Assembly (NCBI GenBank): GCA_028285685.1
Contig: JANQOR010000032.1
Coordinates: forward strand, 62,001-126,000
Origin: Cyclobacteriaceae bacterium
GTDB taxonomy: Bacteria > Bacteroidota > Bacteroidia > Cytophagales > Cyclobacteriaceae
Direction of reading: 5' to 3'
DNA length: 64,000 nt
The translations under genes were made by a program, and so were the position numbers. Numbering within the stretch: position 1 is the first letter of the stretch; each line of letters opens with the position of its first letter. Below the pieces are notes generated by a model. It ran no database searches. It saw only the letters and a list, made by a program, of their open reading frames with translations, and was not told where the DNA came from. This document shows positions 45,268-54,916 of this stretch, piece by piece.

Positions 45268-45295
45268 ATCATAAAATTTTTTGCAAAGTAGAAAT

Positions 45296-45330
45296 AAAAA
45301 AAGGTCAATCCAACATTCGTGGATGACCTT
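45296..45330 (-). terminator. Terminator of the beta-oxidation operon
   Basis: On the minus strand: AAGGTCA-TCCA, 7-base loop, TGGA-T-TGACCTT, then a run of T. A long stem with one bulged base, 24 bases after the thiolase stop codon. Confidence 0.8.
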
Positions 45331-45353
45331 GCTAGTAGGTTAATTAATGTAGA

Positions 45354-46529
45354 CTAATTCAAAAATTCGTAGATCCCTGCTACACCTTGACCGCCACCAA
45401 CGCACGCAGTGACCATTCCGTACTTGCTCTTTCTTCGTCTCATCTCATTAAACAATGTCACTGACAACTTCGCTCCTGTGCAGCCGAGGGGATGTCCCAG
45501 AGCAATTGCTCCACCATTCACATTTAATTTCTCGAGATCAAGATCTAATCCTCGTATAACTCCAAGCGATTGTGCAGCAAAGGCTTCATTTAGCTCAATG
45601 AGATCAATGTCTGACTGCTTAAGACCTGCCTGTTGCAATGCTTTTGGTACCGCCTCCACAGGACCGATTCCCATAACTCTGGGATCCACTCCAGCTGCCG
45701 TGTAACTCACCATTCTTGCAATTGGTTCAAGCTTATATTCTTTGACCATTTTTTCACTCATCACCATCACAAAAGCTGCTCCATCTGAAGTTGGGGAAGA
45801 GTTACCCGCTGTAACCTGACCTCCTTGCTTAAATGCTGGCCTTAGCTTGGCTAGACCCTCCATCGAAGTATCTGGTCGAACACACTCATCAGTGTCAACA
45901 ACAAATTTGCGCTTTTCTCTTCTTCCTTCCTCATTTACAAACGTCTCTTCCACACTTACCGGCACGATCTCATCTTTGAATTTTCCCTCTGTGATTGCCT
46001 TAGCTGCCTTTTGATGAGATTCCAAGGCGAACTTGTTTGAATATTCCGGCGAAATGTCAAAATCTTTGGCAACCTCTTCAGCTGTCAAGCCCATATTCAA
46101 ATAGTATTGTGGATTTTCCTTAGCAATGTTCCAGTTGAGTGCTGCTTTGTAGCCCATCATTGGAACCAAAGACATGGATTCCGTTCCTCCCGCAATGATG
46201 CACTCTGCTGTACCCGAGTGAATTCGTGCACACGCAAGATGAATCGCTTCCAGCCCTGAACCACAATACCGATTGATTATCATTCCTGGGACAGACATTG
46301 GTAAGGATAGAAGTGAAATGTACCTTCCCATCTGCAAACCTTGCTCTGCTTCTGGAATTGCATTCCCTACGATCAAGTCATCAACCCTGGTTGCATCGAA
46401 ATCTTTGATTGAGCCCACGAGATGTTTTATCACGTCAGCTGCCAAGTCATCAGGTCGATAGAAGCGAAATCCGCCTTTTTTTGCCCTACCAACCGCTGAC
46501 CTAAATCCTGCTACTATATATGCATCCAT
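45354..46529 (-). CDS. fadA: Acetyl-CoA acyltransferase (3-ketoacyl-CoA thiolase)
   Basis: Last step of fatty-acid beta-oxidation: thiolytic release of acetyl-CoA. 391 residues. The acyl-carrying Cys is C89 in [27 protein letters not shown], the His in [15 protein letters not shown] and the proton-transfer Cys in [14 protein letters not shown] complete the active site. It is the last gene of a MarR-fadN-fadA operon, 38 bases after the dehydrogenase/hydratase gene, and has its own terminator. Confidence 0.95.
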   Translation of the reverse strand: MDAYIVAGFRSAVGRAKKGGFRFYRPDDLAADVIKHLVGSIKDFDATRVDDLIVGNAIPEAEQGLQMGRYISLLSLPMSVPGMIINRYCGSGLEAIHLACARIHSGTAECIIAGGTESMSLVPMMGYKAALNWNIAKENPQYYLNMGLTAEEVAKDFDISPEYSNKFALESHQKAAKAITEGKFKDEIVPVSVEETFVNEEGRREKRKFVVDTDECVRPDTSMEGLAKLRPAFKQGGQVTAGNSSPTSDGAAFVMVMSEKMVKEYKLEPIARMVSYTAAGVDPRVMGIGPVEAVPKALQQAGLKQSDIDLIELNEAFAAQSLGVIRGLDLDLEKLNVNGGAIALGHPLGCTGAKLSVTLFNEMRRRKSKYGMVTACVGGGQGVAGIYEFLN

Positions 46530-46567
46530 ATCTTATTTGTTAATTCGTAACTTCTAATTGCCAATTG

Positions 46568-48955
46568 TTAATTCCTTAACGGTTTTCCTTTGAACAAAAT
46601 ACTCTGAATCCGCTCAAGCGTTTTTGGCTCACCACACAAACTCAAAAAAGCTTCTCGCTCTAGATCCAGCAGATATTGCTCTGAAACCAATGTTGGCTCA
46701 GACAGATCTCCTCCAGCCATGATCCAAGCCAACTTCTGACCAATTTTTTCATCGTGCTCAGAGATATAGTCTCCGTACTTCATTCCTGTAATTCCAGCAC
46801 CAAACATCGCCAGTGCAGATTTTCCTTGCACTTTGATATCCTTCCTTTCGACAGGCTGAGTGTAACCCGCTTCATACAGCTGGATTGCTTTCTCCTTTGC
46901 ATCAGTCAATAGTCTCTTTTTATTTAACGTAACCCCGTCACCTCCTCTTAAAATGTGCATATCTCTGGCTTCCTCAGCAGAAGTGGCAACTTTAGCCGTC
47001 GCTATATTCATAAAATACTCCTGAAGCGTATTTAGTTCCGGGTCCCCGGCGGTAAAATCATCTGCAGCTCGCATCGTCAGTTCCTTGGTTCCACCGCCTC
47101 CGGGAATCAGTCCGACTCCGACCTCCACGAGTCCTATATAGGATTCTGCATGCGCTTGAATCGCATCGCAATGAAGTGAAAGTTCACAGCCGCCACCAAG
47201 GGTAAGTCCTGAGGGAGCTGAGACTACCGGAACACTTGAGAACCGTGCTCTTGTCATTGTATTTTGAAATGCGCGAACCATCAAATCGATCTCATCAAAT
47301 TCCTGGTCAACGGCGTACATAAAGAGCATCGCTAGGTTAGCTCCAGCCGAAAAATTTTGGCCTTCATTTCCAATTACTACGCCTCGAAAATCCTTCTCGG
47401 CCGTGGTGATTGCTGTGTTAATCCCTTCAATAACATCTGAATCAATGGAGTTCATCTTGGTATGGAATTCCAAATTCAAAATCCCGTCTCCAACGTCATA
47501 AATAGTTGCTCCTGGTTTTTCCCAAATGGTGTTGTTTTCTTTGAAACCATCGAGAAAAATCAGGCCTTCCGTACCAGGTATTACTTTGTAGGATTTTGTT
47601 GGAATATCGTAGTACTGTTTTTTTCCACTTTCGAATTTGTAAAAAGAGTTGTTTCCAGCTTCAAGCATCTCACTGACCCATTGAGCCGGCTCAAAGCCTG
47701 ATTCTTTCATTTTGGAAACTGTCTGTTCAACACCAAGTGCATCCCAGGATTCAAATGGACCCACTTCCCATGCGAATCCAGCCGAGACTGCCTGGTCAAC
47801 ACGATACAATTCGTCGGCGATCTCAGGTATTCGATTTGAGCAATATTTAAAGAGATCAAAAAATGTCTGCTTATAGAATTCTCCAGCTTTTCCATCATCC
47901 GATAAAAGGATAGGCAGTCGTTCTCTGACATCTTCGATGTTTTTGGTTTTATCCATTACATCAAATTTTGCCTTGGTTTTTGCCTCGTATTCCAGCGTTT
48001 TAAGATTCAGCTCAAGTATTTCAGTCTTGCCATCTTTTTTAGTCTTTTTATAAAATCCCTGGCCAGTTTTATCTCCTAACCAATTCTTTTCCGAGAGTTC
48101 CTTAACGATTTTTGGAAGTTTAAATATGTCTCTCGATTCGTCGTGGGCTAGAGCCGCATGCAGATTATTGGAAACATTAACCATTGTGTCAAGACCAACC
48201 AGATCTGAGGTTCTGAACGTTGCGGATTTTGCATGTCCTATTACCGGACCAGTTAGTTTATCAACTTCATTTACCGTTAAGCCAATCTTATCAATAACAT
48301 GCATGCCTGACATCATCGCATAAACGCCGATTCGGTTGGCAATAAATGCTGGTGTGTCTTTACAAAGAACTGTCTCCTTTCCAAGGTATAGATCACCGTA
48401 ATGCATAAAAAAGTCCGTAATCTCTGGATCGGTTTTTTCAGTCGGAATGATCTCAAGAAGCCGTAGATACCTTGGTGGATTAAAAAAGTGTGTACCACAA
48501 AAGTGCTTTTGGAAATCTTCACTTCTGCCTTCTAACATTAAGTGAATTGGAATACCAGAAGTGTTTGAAGTAATTAAGGTTCCTTCTGTCCTGTACTTTT
48601 CTACTTTATCAAAAATCGACTTTTTGATATCTAGCTTTTCAACTACCACTTCAACAACCCAATCAGCATCCTTAATCTTTTCAAGATCATCTTCAAAATT
48701 TCCCGTTTGGATTAACCTGCTTGCAGACTTTTGGTAGAGTGGCGAAGGGTTAGATTTAATTGCAGTCTGAAGCGAAGAATCTACTATCTTATTCCTTGCT
48801 TTCTTGCTTTCTTTTTCCTTATCATCAAGACCGACTGGAATGATGTCGAGTAGTAATACCTCAACTCCAATGTTAGCCAAATGACAGGCAATCCGAGATC
48901 CCATTATTCCGGATCCCAATACTGCTGCTTTCTTAATCGTTCTTTTCATTATCAA
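46568..48955 (-). CDS. fadN: 3-hydroxyacyl-CoA dehydrogenase / enoyl-CoA hydratase fusion (FadN type)
   Basis: 795 residues. It catalyses two central steps of beta-oxidation. The NAD-binding dehydrogenase comes first (AAVLGSGIMGSRIACHLANIG, about 10-30; SNTSGIPI; HFFNPPRYLRLLEIIPT). The crotonase domain is last (EGQNFSAGANLAMLF and LTLGGGCELSLHCDAI, about 530-620). This order is that of B. subtilis FadN, the reverse of E. coli FadB. ATG 48949 (MKRTIKKAAVLG) is an alternative start two codons in. It follows the MarR gene by 10 bases. Confidence 0.93.
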   Translation of the reverse strand: MIMKRTIKKAAVLGSGIMGSRIACHLANIGVEVLLLDIIPVGLDDKEKESKKARNKIVDSSLQTAIKSNPSPLYQKSASRLIQTGNFEDDLEKIKDADWVVEVVVEKLDIKKSIFDKVEKYRTEGTLITSNTSGIPIHLMLEGRSEDFQKHFCGTHFFNPPRYLRLLEIIPTEKTDPEITDFFMHYGDLYLGKETVLCKDTPAFIANRIGVYAMMSGMHVIDKIGLTVNEVDKLTGPVIGHAKSATFRTSDLVGLDTMVNVSNNLHAALAHDESRDIFKLPKIVKELSEKNWLGDKTGQGFYKKTKKDGKTEILELNLKTLEYEAKTKAKFDVMDKTKNIEDVRERLPILLSDDGKAGEFYKQTFFDLFKYCSNRIPEIADELYRVDQAVSAGFAWEVGPFESWDALGVEQTVSKMKESGFEPAQWVSEMLEAGNNSFYKFESGKKQYYDIPTKSYKVIPGTEGLIFLDGFKENNTIWEKPGATIYDVGDGILNLEFHTKMNSIDSDVIEGINTAITTAEKDFRGVVIGNEGQNFSAGANLAMLFMYAVDQEFDEIDLMVRAFQNTMTRARFSSVPVVSAPSGLTLGGGCELSLHCDAIQAHAESYIGLVEVGVGLIPGGGGTKELTMRAADDFTAGDPELNTLQEYFMNIATAKVATSAEEARDMHILRGGDGVTLNKKRLLTDAKEKAIQLYEAGYTQPVERKDIKVQGKSALAMFGAGITGMKYGDYISEHDEKIGQKLAWIMAGGDLSEPTLVSEQYLLDLEREAFLSLCGEPKTLERIQSILFKGKPLRN

Positions 48956-48965
48956 AATGCGCTAG

Positions 48966-49466
48966 CTAGCGACTTGTATTATTTAGAGTGCCATTGCTGG
49001 CAAATTCTTCTGAAATTTCTTGGGCTACTTTGTAAAAGATTTTGGGATCTTCAACAGTATCGTTTATCTGACCCAAGACCTCAAAGAACACGTTTAACTT
49101 TTCTTCCGGAATAATTGAACGAACTTTATTGTTGAACTCTCTTACTGCTCTCCTCGAGAGCTCTCTCTTCTCTTTGCCAAGATCCGACAGCAAGATCCGA
49201 ACAGACCTGCCATCTGTCGGGTCTTTTTTGCGATACACCCACCCTTTCTCCTCCATTGCCTTGAGCATTCGAGTTAAACTTCGTGACTCCATCCCTAGTA
49301 GTGGGGCTATCTTCGTTGCTGGCGTACCGTCCTCGACATCAATGTTGAGGAGAACAAAACCGGTCGAGGCAGTAATATCGTATTCCACACCAAACTGATT
49401 GTACATTCGCGAGATTCCATGCCACAATGCTTTTATATTATAATCTACGGTTTCTTCTCTTTTCAT
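48966..49466 (-). CDS. MarR-family transcriptional regulator of the fad operon
   Basis: ATG 49466 (MKREETVDYNIKALWHGISRMYN) gives 166 residues. The frame continues 15 codons upstream, but those would run back through the promoter. The winged-helix DNA-binding part spans about 45-110 (GTPATKIAPLLGMESRSLTRMLKAMEEKGWVYRKKDPTDGRSVRI), with the family's DxRxxxxxLT-like wing. As first gene of the operon it probably controls fadN-fadA in response to a fatty acyl ligand. A perfect 12-base palindrome lies in its promoter. Confidence 0.9.
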   Translation of the reverse strand: MKREETVDYNIKALWHGISRMYNQFGVEYDITASTGFVLLNIDVEDGTPATKIAPLLGMESRSLTRMLKAMEEKGWVYRKKDPTDGRSVRILLSDLGKEKRELSRRAVREFNNKVRSIIPEEKLNVFFEVLGQINDTVEDPKIFYKVAQEISEEFASNGTLNNTSR

Positions 49467-49484
49467 AGTGGGGACGAGTAAAAT

Positions 49485-49516
49485 CAAAGATACGAAATAT
49501 TTGTTATGCATGCATA
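49485..49516 (-). promoter_or_regulatory. Promoter and probable MarR operator of the fad operon
   Basis: The minus strand has TATCTTTG (49485-49492), an exact -7 element. The perfect 12-base palindrome TATGCATGCATA (49505-49516) lies where the -33 region should be, so a bound repressor would block RNA polymerase. The divergent gene starts at 49559, so the site may control both directions. Confidence 0.55.
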
Positions 49517-49558
49517 CTAGTTTTTTGCTGCTCTATTCTGGATGTTTACTTTTAAACA

Positions 49559-50113
49559 ATGCAAGATCAAGATATTCCTAGGGAATTTTTTTCATTTGAA
49601 ACTGATGCTCCGTTTGAGCGATGTATTGAATGCAATAAGTACCTGCTCGATGAGGGAACAGAATACCTTGTAGAAAAAGCCATCAAGAACTACGAAGGCT
49701 ACAAAGCCCAGGATGTCATTTTCGATTTTGCGATCTGTATGGATTGCATGCATGAACGAAGCAAAGAGATCTCTCAGGAGTCCGCCCTGAAAATTGCCGA
49801 ATACTTTGAGAAGAACATTGATCCTGAGAAGAGACTAATTCTGCACGAGCGAAATTCCGAAAGCGCCCTAGGCAAATGCATGATCAAAGGAACAGACATA
49901 AACGCGTGTAGTGAGTATCAAATTTGTGGATATTTTAAAGGTCGGAAAATGAGTGAACATAACCCGCCTTATTTAATATCTGGTGAGGTTATGGAAGAAT
50001 TGATGCCTTTATTATCTGAACAGACGATAGATGAAATGAATGGTTTCTTCAACAAACATTTTTCTCCAGATCCGTCATTCTTTGAGCCCACTCCCAAATT
50101 AATCTTTGTTTAG
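49559..50113 (+). CDS. CxxC-containing cytoplasmic protein, unknown function
   Basis: 184 residues. The front carries CIEC (about residue 22) and CMDC (about residue 62), a split zinc-knuckle arrangement (ERCIECNKYLLDEG ... FDFAICMDCMHERSK). Three more Cys follow near 106-122 (KCMIKGTDINACSEYQIC). Seven Cys in all, five of them in tight motifs, suggest zinc or a metal cluster. No family recognised. It is divergent from the MarR-fad operon and shares its promoter region. Confidence 0.65.
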   Translation: MQDQDIPREFFSFETDAPFERCIECNKYLLDEGTEYLVEKAIKNYEGYKAQDVIFDFAICMDCMHERSKEISQESALKIAEYFEKNIDPEKRLILHERNSESALGKCMIKGTDINACSEYQICGYFKGRKMSEHNPPYLISGEVMEELMPLLSEQTIDEMNGFFNKHFSPDPSFFEPTPKLIFV

Positions 50114-50123
50114 TAGGTAAGGG

Positions 50124-51929
50124 TCAATTGATAAAATCACCTCGCAGTTGGCGGAAGCGTTTCCTGGCCTCAGCGGCATATAAACTACCTGGATAATCGA
50201 TCATGAACTGTTGGTAGAGCTCCTTTGCCTGATCAATATCTTTTACCTGAAAATCGTAAATTTCAGCTTTTTTAAATGCGGCGTCATCCGCTAAAATATC
50301 ATATGAGTAAGTGGTCAGAATATTGTCCAAATAGTCCAATGCATTTTGCGTCTCACCAAATTCGAGTTCAAGTTTGGACAGCAACCAATAGATCTCATCT
50401 GAAATCGAATGGTGTTCATAATTTTCAAGCATCAGCAAAAGCCTCTGCTTCGCCTCAAATTTTTTGTTTTGAAAAATTAGCAGTTCAACAGAAGCGAATT
50501 CTTGCATTACCTGGTCTGTCGTATCTAAAGCCGTATTGTCGGTGATTAGCATTCCAAGGGAAATAGCATCATTTGAAATCTCCCGCGTTGTATTTGTTTT
50601 TAAAATGTCGAGATGTCCCTTGGCCAGCGAAAAATTACCGGTGAAATAATGTAGTCTAGCATTCCTCAATTTTGCATCGTAACCTAACTGATGACTTTTG
50701 TGAGCTTTTTCTACTTGAGAATACAAGAGTGTCGCTTCCCAATGAATTCCTTTCAACAAATAAATATCTCCAAGATCCAACTTAGCCATCGAGACCAAAG
50801 AACGGCTAGCTCTCGGTTGAGAAACCAATTTTGTCAGATAAAAACTAGCAGAATCAATTTCATCCATATAAAAGGCATGTAGCAAGGCCTTGCTCCTTAA
50901 CGCTTCGAGAGCAGTATGAGCCGGTGACAACTCCTCATATAGTTGATAGTATTCCGAGGAGAGCGATCTGATCTCATCTTTGTCAATCGGAAAAGTATTT
51001 TTTATTTTCTCTTCTTTAGATTCAATCCATAATTTTCTGGCGTGTGAGTAATTGCGAGAGTGTTTGTAAGTGCTGGCTACATATTCAAAGATGTCAATGG
51101 CGTCATCCCATGCTTTGTTATCAAGCGCGATCCTGCCAATGGACATCGTTCGATCCCCGGGCTTTTCATTTCGTTTGTCGATTGCCCGGGATTGTAAAAA
51201 AGCTCCATAGAAATTTTTGCGTTGAAGTTCAACCCAAATCAGCAACTCACCATAAAGATCTGTATCCGGATCGCGTTGCATCTTTCTAATGAGAGTCGAC
51301 TCAAGTTCTCCAAGATCTTCTTCCTCTTGGAGAATACTTTGAAGCAAATTTTTCACATAGTTCATTCGATTTGAACTTTGGGAAGCATAGTTGAGGTATT
51401 CTTCGATCATTAGCGACTTGTCATTCTTCATCCTATAGATGGATGCCATTTCAAGTGCATGGGCAGATTTGTCTCCTCTTATTTTTCTTGACCTTTCGAA
51501 GAATCTAAGTGATAGATCAAACAGTTGTTCGCTTGCCAAATGCTGAGCCATAATACTTAGTTGAAATGGATTGTTAGCATAACTATCCATCAGCTCAGAG
51601 GAATGATCTTTTACTTTATCATGATCACCTAATTCCGAGTAGAGCCCTAACAAGTTAGCTTCAAATTGTAAGTTGGAGGGAAAGTTTTTGATTGCAGATT
51701 TCAGAAATTTTTCAGCTGTTTTAAAATCTGAGGTAGATTTCAAAAGTGATAGGTAATTAGATGCGATTAATGGAATGTTATAGGGATTATCCACCAACTC
51801 TTCGTACATGATTCTTGATTTCTCCAATTCTCCTTGTTGGAAATATTCATTTGCTAACTGAATATCCTCCTGATCCTGAGCAATAATTAAGAATGGGAAT
51901 AAAAGGATGCTAAAAAGTCTCGACCTCAT
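50124..51929 (-). CDS. Secreted tetratricopeptide-repeat protein
   Basis: ATG 51929 gives a signal peptide MRSRLFSILLFPFLIIAQ. The frame could open at GTG 51941, but that codon lies inside the DnaA-box-like site. The body is a long series of TPR-like helical pairs (for example EYFQQGELEKSRIMYEELVDNP, FEYVASTYKHSRNYSHARKLW) ending in AKELYQQFMIDYPGSLYAAEARKRF. This last repeat is the BamD/YbgF-type outer-membrane assembly repeat. About 601 residues. Probably periplasmic scaffold; partner unknown. Confidence 0.8.
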   Translation of the reverse strand: MRSRLFSILLFPFLIIAQDQEDIQLANEYFQQGELEKSRIMYEELVDNPYNIPLIASNYLSLLKSTSDFKTAEKFLKSAIKNFPSNLQFEANLLGLYSELGDHDKVKDHSSELMDSYANNPFQLSIMAQHLASEQLFDLSLRFFERSRKIRGDKSAHALEMASIYRMKNDKSLMIEEYLNYASQSSNRMNYVKNLLQSILQEEEDLGELESTLIRKMQRDPDTDLYGELLIWVELQRKNFYGAFLQSRAIDKRNEKPGDRTMSIGRIALDNKAWDDAIDIFEYVASTYKHSRNYSHARKLWIESKEEKIKNTFPIDKDEIRSLSSEYYQLYEELSPAHTALEALRSKALLHAFYMDEIDSASFYLTKLVSQPRASRSLVSMAKLDLGDIYLLKGIHWEATLLYSQVEKAHKSHQLGYDAKLRNARLHYFTGNFSLAKGHLDILKTNTTREISNDAISLGMLITDNTALDTTDQVMQEFASVELLIFQNKKFEAKQRLLLMLENYEHHSISDEIYWLLSKLELEFGETQNALDYLDNILTTYSYDILADDAAFKKAEIYDFQVKDIDQAKELYQQFMIDYPGSLYAAEARKRFRQLRGDFIN

Positions 51930-52308
51930 TTTCTTATACACATATATACATACCTTATATATAGATATAAAGTTTTAAATAAATAATATATCTATTACTA
52001 GTACTGTGGATTCGTGGATAAAAAATCAAAAATTGATTTGGATATCTCGAATGTTTCTAAGTCTAATTTACCAGATAATTTTTAACATAGAAATCAACAG
52101 CTAACTTATTGGTTAATAGTTAATAAGGACGCGTGGTGGAAAAAATTTTTATGTTGCTGTTAGTAAAAATCAATTGACGCCGGTGCGCATAAGTTGGGCA
52201 TAATGAATGAGATGTTACAACTTTGATAGTTCAAGTATAGAGATCATTCCATGTGTATGTGGGCAGTTTTGGAAAAGTAAACGCAATAAGTAGGATATTC
52301 ACAAGTTA
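51930..52308. other. Candidate chromosomal replication origin (oriC)
   Basis: A 379-base gene-free gap, very AT-rich at 51943-51999. The bottom strand reads, in order: a DnaA-box-like TTATCCACG (52013-52021, one mismatch to TTATCCACA), a weaker AATCCACA (52005-52012), then TAC-TAG-TAA-TAG triplets (51992-52003) of the DnaA-trio type, then the AT-rich block. The top strand has TTATACACA (51934-51942, exact TTATNCACA) at the far side and ATATTCACA (52295-52303, one mismatch) at the other end. Two parS-like sites lie 4.8 kb away beside mnmG. dnaA is not in the window. Confidence 0.5.
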
Positions 52309-54036
52309 TCAGAAGCTAATCTGGATATCTTCACCAACAACCCAATTTTCACGAATGGATATTGCTTGAGGAAATAGATAGACTTCTTCTGGCTCTTCGT
52401 CTCTTAGGAGATTGCCAAACGACCACTTTCCATCTCCATTGGAATCGATCAGAATACGAATCGAGTAGGACGCAGGCCTTACATTGAAGGCTGGAGATGG
52501 GTCATTGATTGTTTGATATGCCACCTCATTGTTAGATGAAAGTAGTTGAACAATAAATGATTTATGATCTGTAAGAATCGTGAATTGTAGTGTGCCGAAG
52601 GGTTCGACGAATTCTTTTCTGTGCTTGAACTCTTTGAGATTTGAGCTATCATTTTCTACGGATATAAAGGCGTTCGGTTGAATCACAAAGTGAATAGGTG
52701 ACTTAGAAGTGATAAGTTGCTTCAATGAGTCAGACTGTTCTGGTGTCCATTGTTGAATAGTATCAATCCCTAAAAGGCTGTACATGGTGCTGTCAAGAGT
52801 GATGGCTTTTTTTTGCCTGGAATAGATGGAATCTTTGTTTAGGAATGTTTGAAGTTGTAGCTCTGTTTTGTTATGATTCCATAGAAAAGTAGTACTGTCT
52901 GGTCGAAGTGTAAATGTTGAATCAGCCCGGTAGAAAATTTTGGAGGTGTCACTCTGAAGAACTGGCTTATTAAATTTTATTGTATATAATGGATTGTTTG
53001 TTAAGGTTTTGTCAGGATATGAAAGGTCGAAGTTCCATTCTGTCACTCTTCCAGAGTATTCGTTAAAAACCATTTTTAGGGTATCAAGAATAGTGTTGGA
53101 CAAGCTGTCGGAGACGGTAAGAACTATCGAGGTGGAGTCTCCATAATTAAATTGATCGACATTGTAAAGCCTCAATACATCTCCGTCGGTCCCGGAGATC
53201 GAGCTGTAAATGGAATCTGGTTGGATTTGGTAGGAATCAATTTCTCTACTGAGTTTGATTTCATGGTAAGAACGTATAGGTCTATTGTTAACAATTTGTA
53301 TCGGTTTTACATTTTGTATTAGACTGGCAATCTCAATTGGTGGTATCGAATCATAAAGTAAGAGTGTATCCGCTCTGAAGCCATGGGCTTCTTCCTTCGG
53401 ATCAAGTAATAGATTTCTATTCTCGTCCTTGAATGCCATGATACGGTATTCTCCCGATTTTACATACGAAAGAGAGAATTCGCCAGAATCGTTTGCTGTC
53501 GTAAAGTAGGTAGGACTATGTTCGAGAAAATCCAATGTATCGGAATTGGGAAAAAGTCCGACTATAAATTTGTCTGAAGGTTCGTTAGTAAGCAGATCAC
53601 GGACTGTTCCTCGTACTTGCATGGAGTCAATGAAGGAACCCGTGCTAAATGCAATGATTAGGTTTACTGCAGGGTTTTTTTCAGTAATGTCTGTCACTCC
53701 GTCGAAAAAGTTTAGGCTGTAAGTCGTACTATCGTCGAACGAGTCTTCAAACTTTATGTGTAGCTGATTTCTCTTTATCACATGTTTGAATTTGATATCT
53801 GACTTTGGAGTAATGATCAAGTTCTGTGTCAGTTTATCAGCGTTGATAAATTCTGAAAAGTTTAAAGTAATTGATTCTTGTTTGAAGTTGGTGGAGCCTG
53901 TAAGAGGATTGGACAAAATAAGCTCAGGAGGTATGGTATCTTTTGGTCCGCCGGTGGGACTTACAGGATTTGCGCACCTCGAGAAGATCAGATCTCCTGC
54001 GATCAGGATTGTTACTATATGCAGCAGATTTCTCAA
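52309..54036 (-). CDS. Ig-like (SbsA-type, Big_5) domain lipoprotein
   Basis: 575 residues. Signal segment with probable lipid Cys (LIAGDLIFSRC, about C22). The front NPVSPTGGPKDTIPPELILSNP leads into an SbsA-type Ig-like domain, the 'Big_5' arrangement seen in Bacteroidota envelope proteins. Beyond it are carboxypeptidase-regulatory-like and beta-rich segments (SLSYVKSGEYRIMAFKDENRN, SIRILIDSNGDGKWSFG). Function unknown; likely cell-surface or periplasmic. Last gene of the mnmG operon, 1 base after the methyltransferase stop. Confidence 0.82.
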   Translation of the reverse strand: MRNLLHIVTILIAGDLIFSRCANPVSPTGGPKDTIPPELILSNPLTGSTNFKQESITLNFSEFINADKLTQNLIITPKSDIKFKHVIKRNQLHIKFEDSFDDSTTYSLNFFDGVTDITEKNPAVNLIIAFSTGSFIDSMQVRGTVRDLLTNEPSDKFIVGLFPNSDTLDFLEHSPTYFTTANDSGEFSLSYVKSGEYRIMAFKDENRNLLLDPKEEAHGFRADTLLLYDSIPPIEIASLIQNVKPIQIVNNRPIRSYHEIKLSREIDSYQIQPDSIYSSISGTDGDVLRLYNVDQFNYGDSTSIVLTVSDSLSNTILDTLKMVFNEYSGRVTEWNFDLSYPDKTLTNNPLYTIKFNKPVLQSDTSKIFYRADSTFTLRPDSTTFLWNHNKTELQLQTFLNKDSIYSRQKKAITLDSTMYSLLGIDTIQQWTPEQSDSLKQLITSKSPIHFVIQPNAFISVENDSSNLKEFKHRKEFVEPFGTLQFTILTDHKSFIVQLLSSNNEVAYQTINDPSPAFNVRPASYSIRILIDSNGDGKWSFGNLLRDEEPEEVYLFPQAISIRENWVVGEDIQISF

Positions 54037-54037
54037 C

Positions 54038-54916
54038 TTACTTTTTAAGAATGTAGATTAAGCTTGAATATTCGCCTGATTTGCTCGCTTTAGAATTCGA
54101 TTTCATGCCCATAAGAAATCCTTTGATAAAATTGTTCTTTCCAGACCGATATTTTTCGCTAAGCATTGATACGTAGTAGGAATCAAATTTCATCGGTAGT
54201 ATTTTTTTTACTTTGAGTTTTAGCCCGTTTGCAAGGGCAAGGAAGGAGTCTTGTGAGAAATGGTAAAGATGGCGAGGTACGTCATAGGCTGCCCAATATT
54301 CCCGGTAATGCGTGGCGTCAAATGAATTTAGATTTGGAACTGCAACAACCAAGTGGCCTCCTTTTTTCAACTTCTTCCTTATCAATTTCAACGTTTCTTT
54401 CAAATCCGAGATATGTTCAACAACATGCCAGGCAGTGATCACATCAAATTTTGTGTCACTTTCAATTTTCTTTAGAGAATCTACTATACTGCCCGAGACC
54501 TTCCTTTTTGCCAGACGCCTTGCCCCCTCGTCTGGTTCTATACCAATTGTACTCCATCCTTTACTTTCTAACATTCGAAGAAAATCACCAGTACCACACC
54601 CATAATCCAAAACCATGCCTGCAGACTTATATGGCTGAATCAACTTGCTTTTTTTGCGAAGTGTATAAGAACGAACCAATTTATATATTAATTGGATAGG
54701 TGTCTTTGCCTTGTCTGTGTGTGAGATGTAGTTGTCACTCTGATAGTATTTCCCAAGCTCTACAGAGTCGGGACGAGGGTTCGTGAAGACCAAGTTGCAA
54801 TTTCTGCATTTGACAAGTGCAAAACTTTCTCTGGTGACAGAATGGTCCTCGCAAATGAGAAAGTTGTCAAATTGTAAATGTTGACAGGAAGGGCATTTTT
54901 CTAACCTCTCGTACAT
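54038..54916 (-). CDS. Class I SAM-dependent methyltransferase (UbiE/Methyltransf_11-like) with zinc-knuckle front
   Basis: 292 residues. N-terminal Cys motifs CPSCQHL and CRNCNLVFTNPRP suggest a zinc-binding module, then the Rossmann methyltransferase: MVLDYGCGTGDFLRMLESKGW (about 103-123, motif I) and DVITAWHVVEHISDL (motif IV region). Such proteins often modify polyketide, sugar or lipid substrates in envelope glycan synthesis; no substrate can be given here. It overlaps mnmG by one base. Confidence 0.85.
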   Translation of the reverse strand: MYERLEKCPSCQHLQFDNFLICEDHSVTRESFALVKCRNCNLVFTNPRPDSVELGKYYQSDNYISHTDKAKTPIQLIYKLVRSYTLRKKSKLIQPYKSAGMVLDYGCGTGDFLRMLESKGWSTIGIEPDEGARRLAKRKVSGSIVDSLKKIESDTKFDVITAWHVVEHISDLKETLKLIRKKLKKGGHLVVAVPNLNSFDATHYREYWAAYDVPRHLYHFSQDSFLALANGLKLKVKKILPMKFDSYYVSMLSEKYRSGKNNFIKGFLMGMKSNSKASKSGEYSSLIYILKK

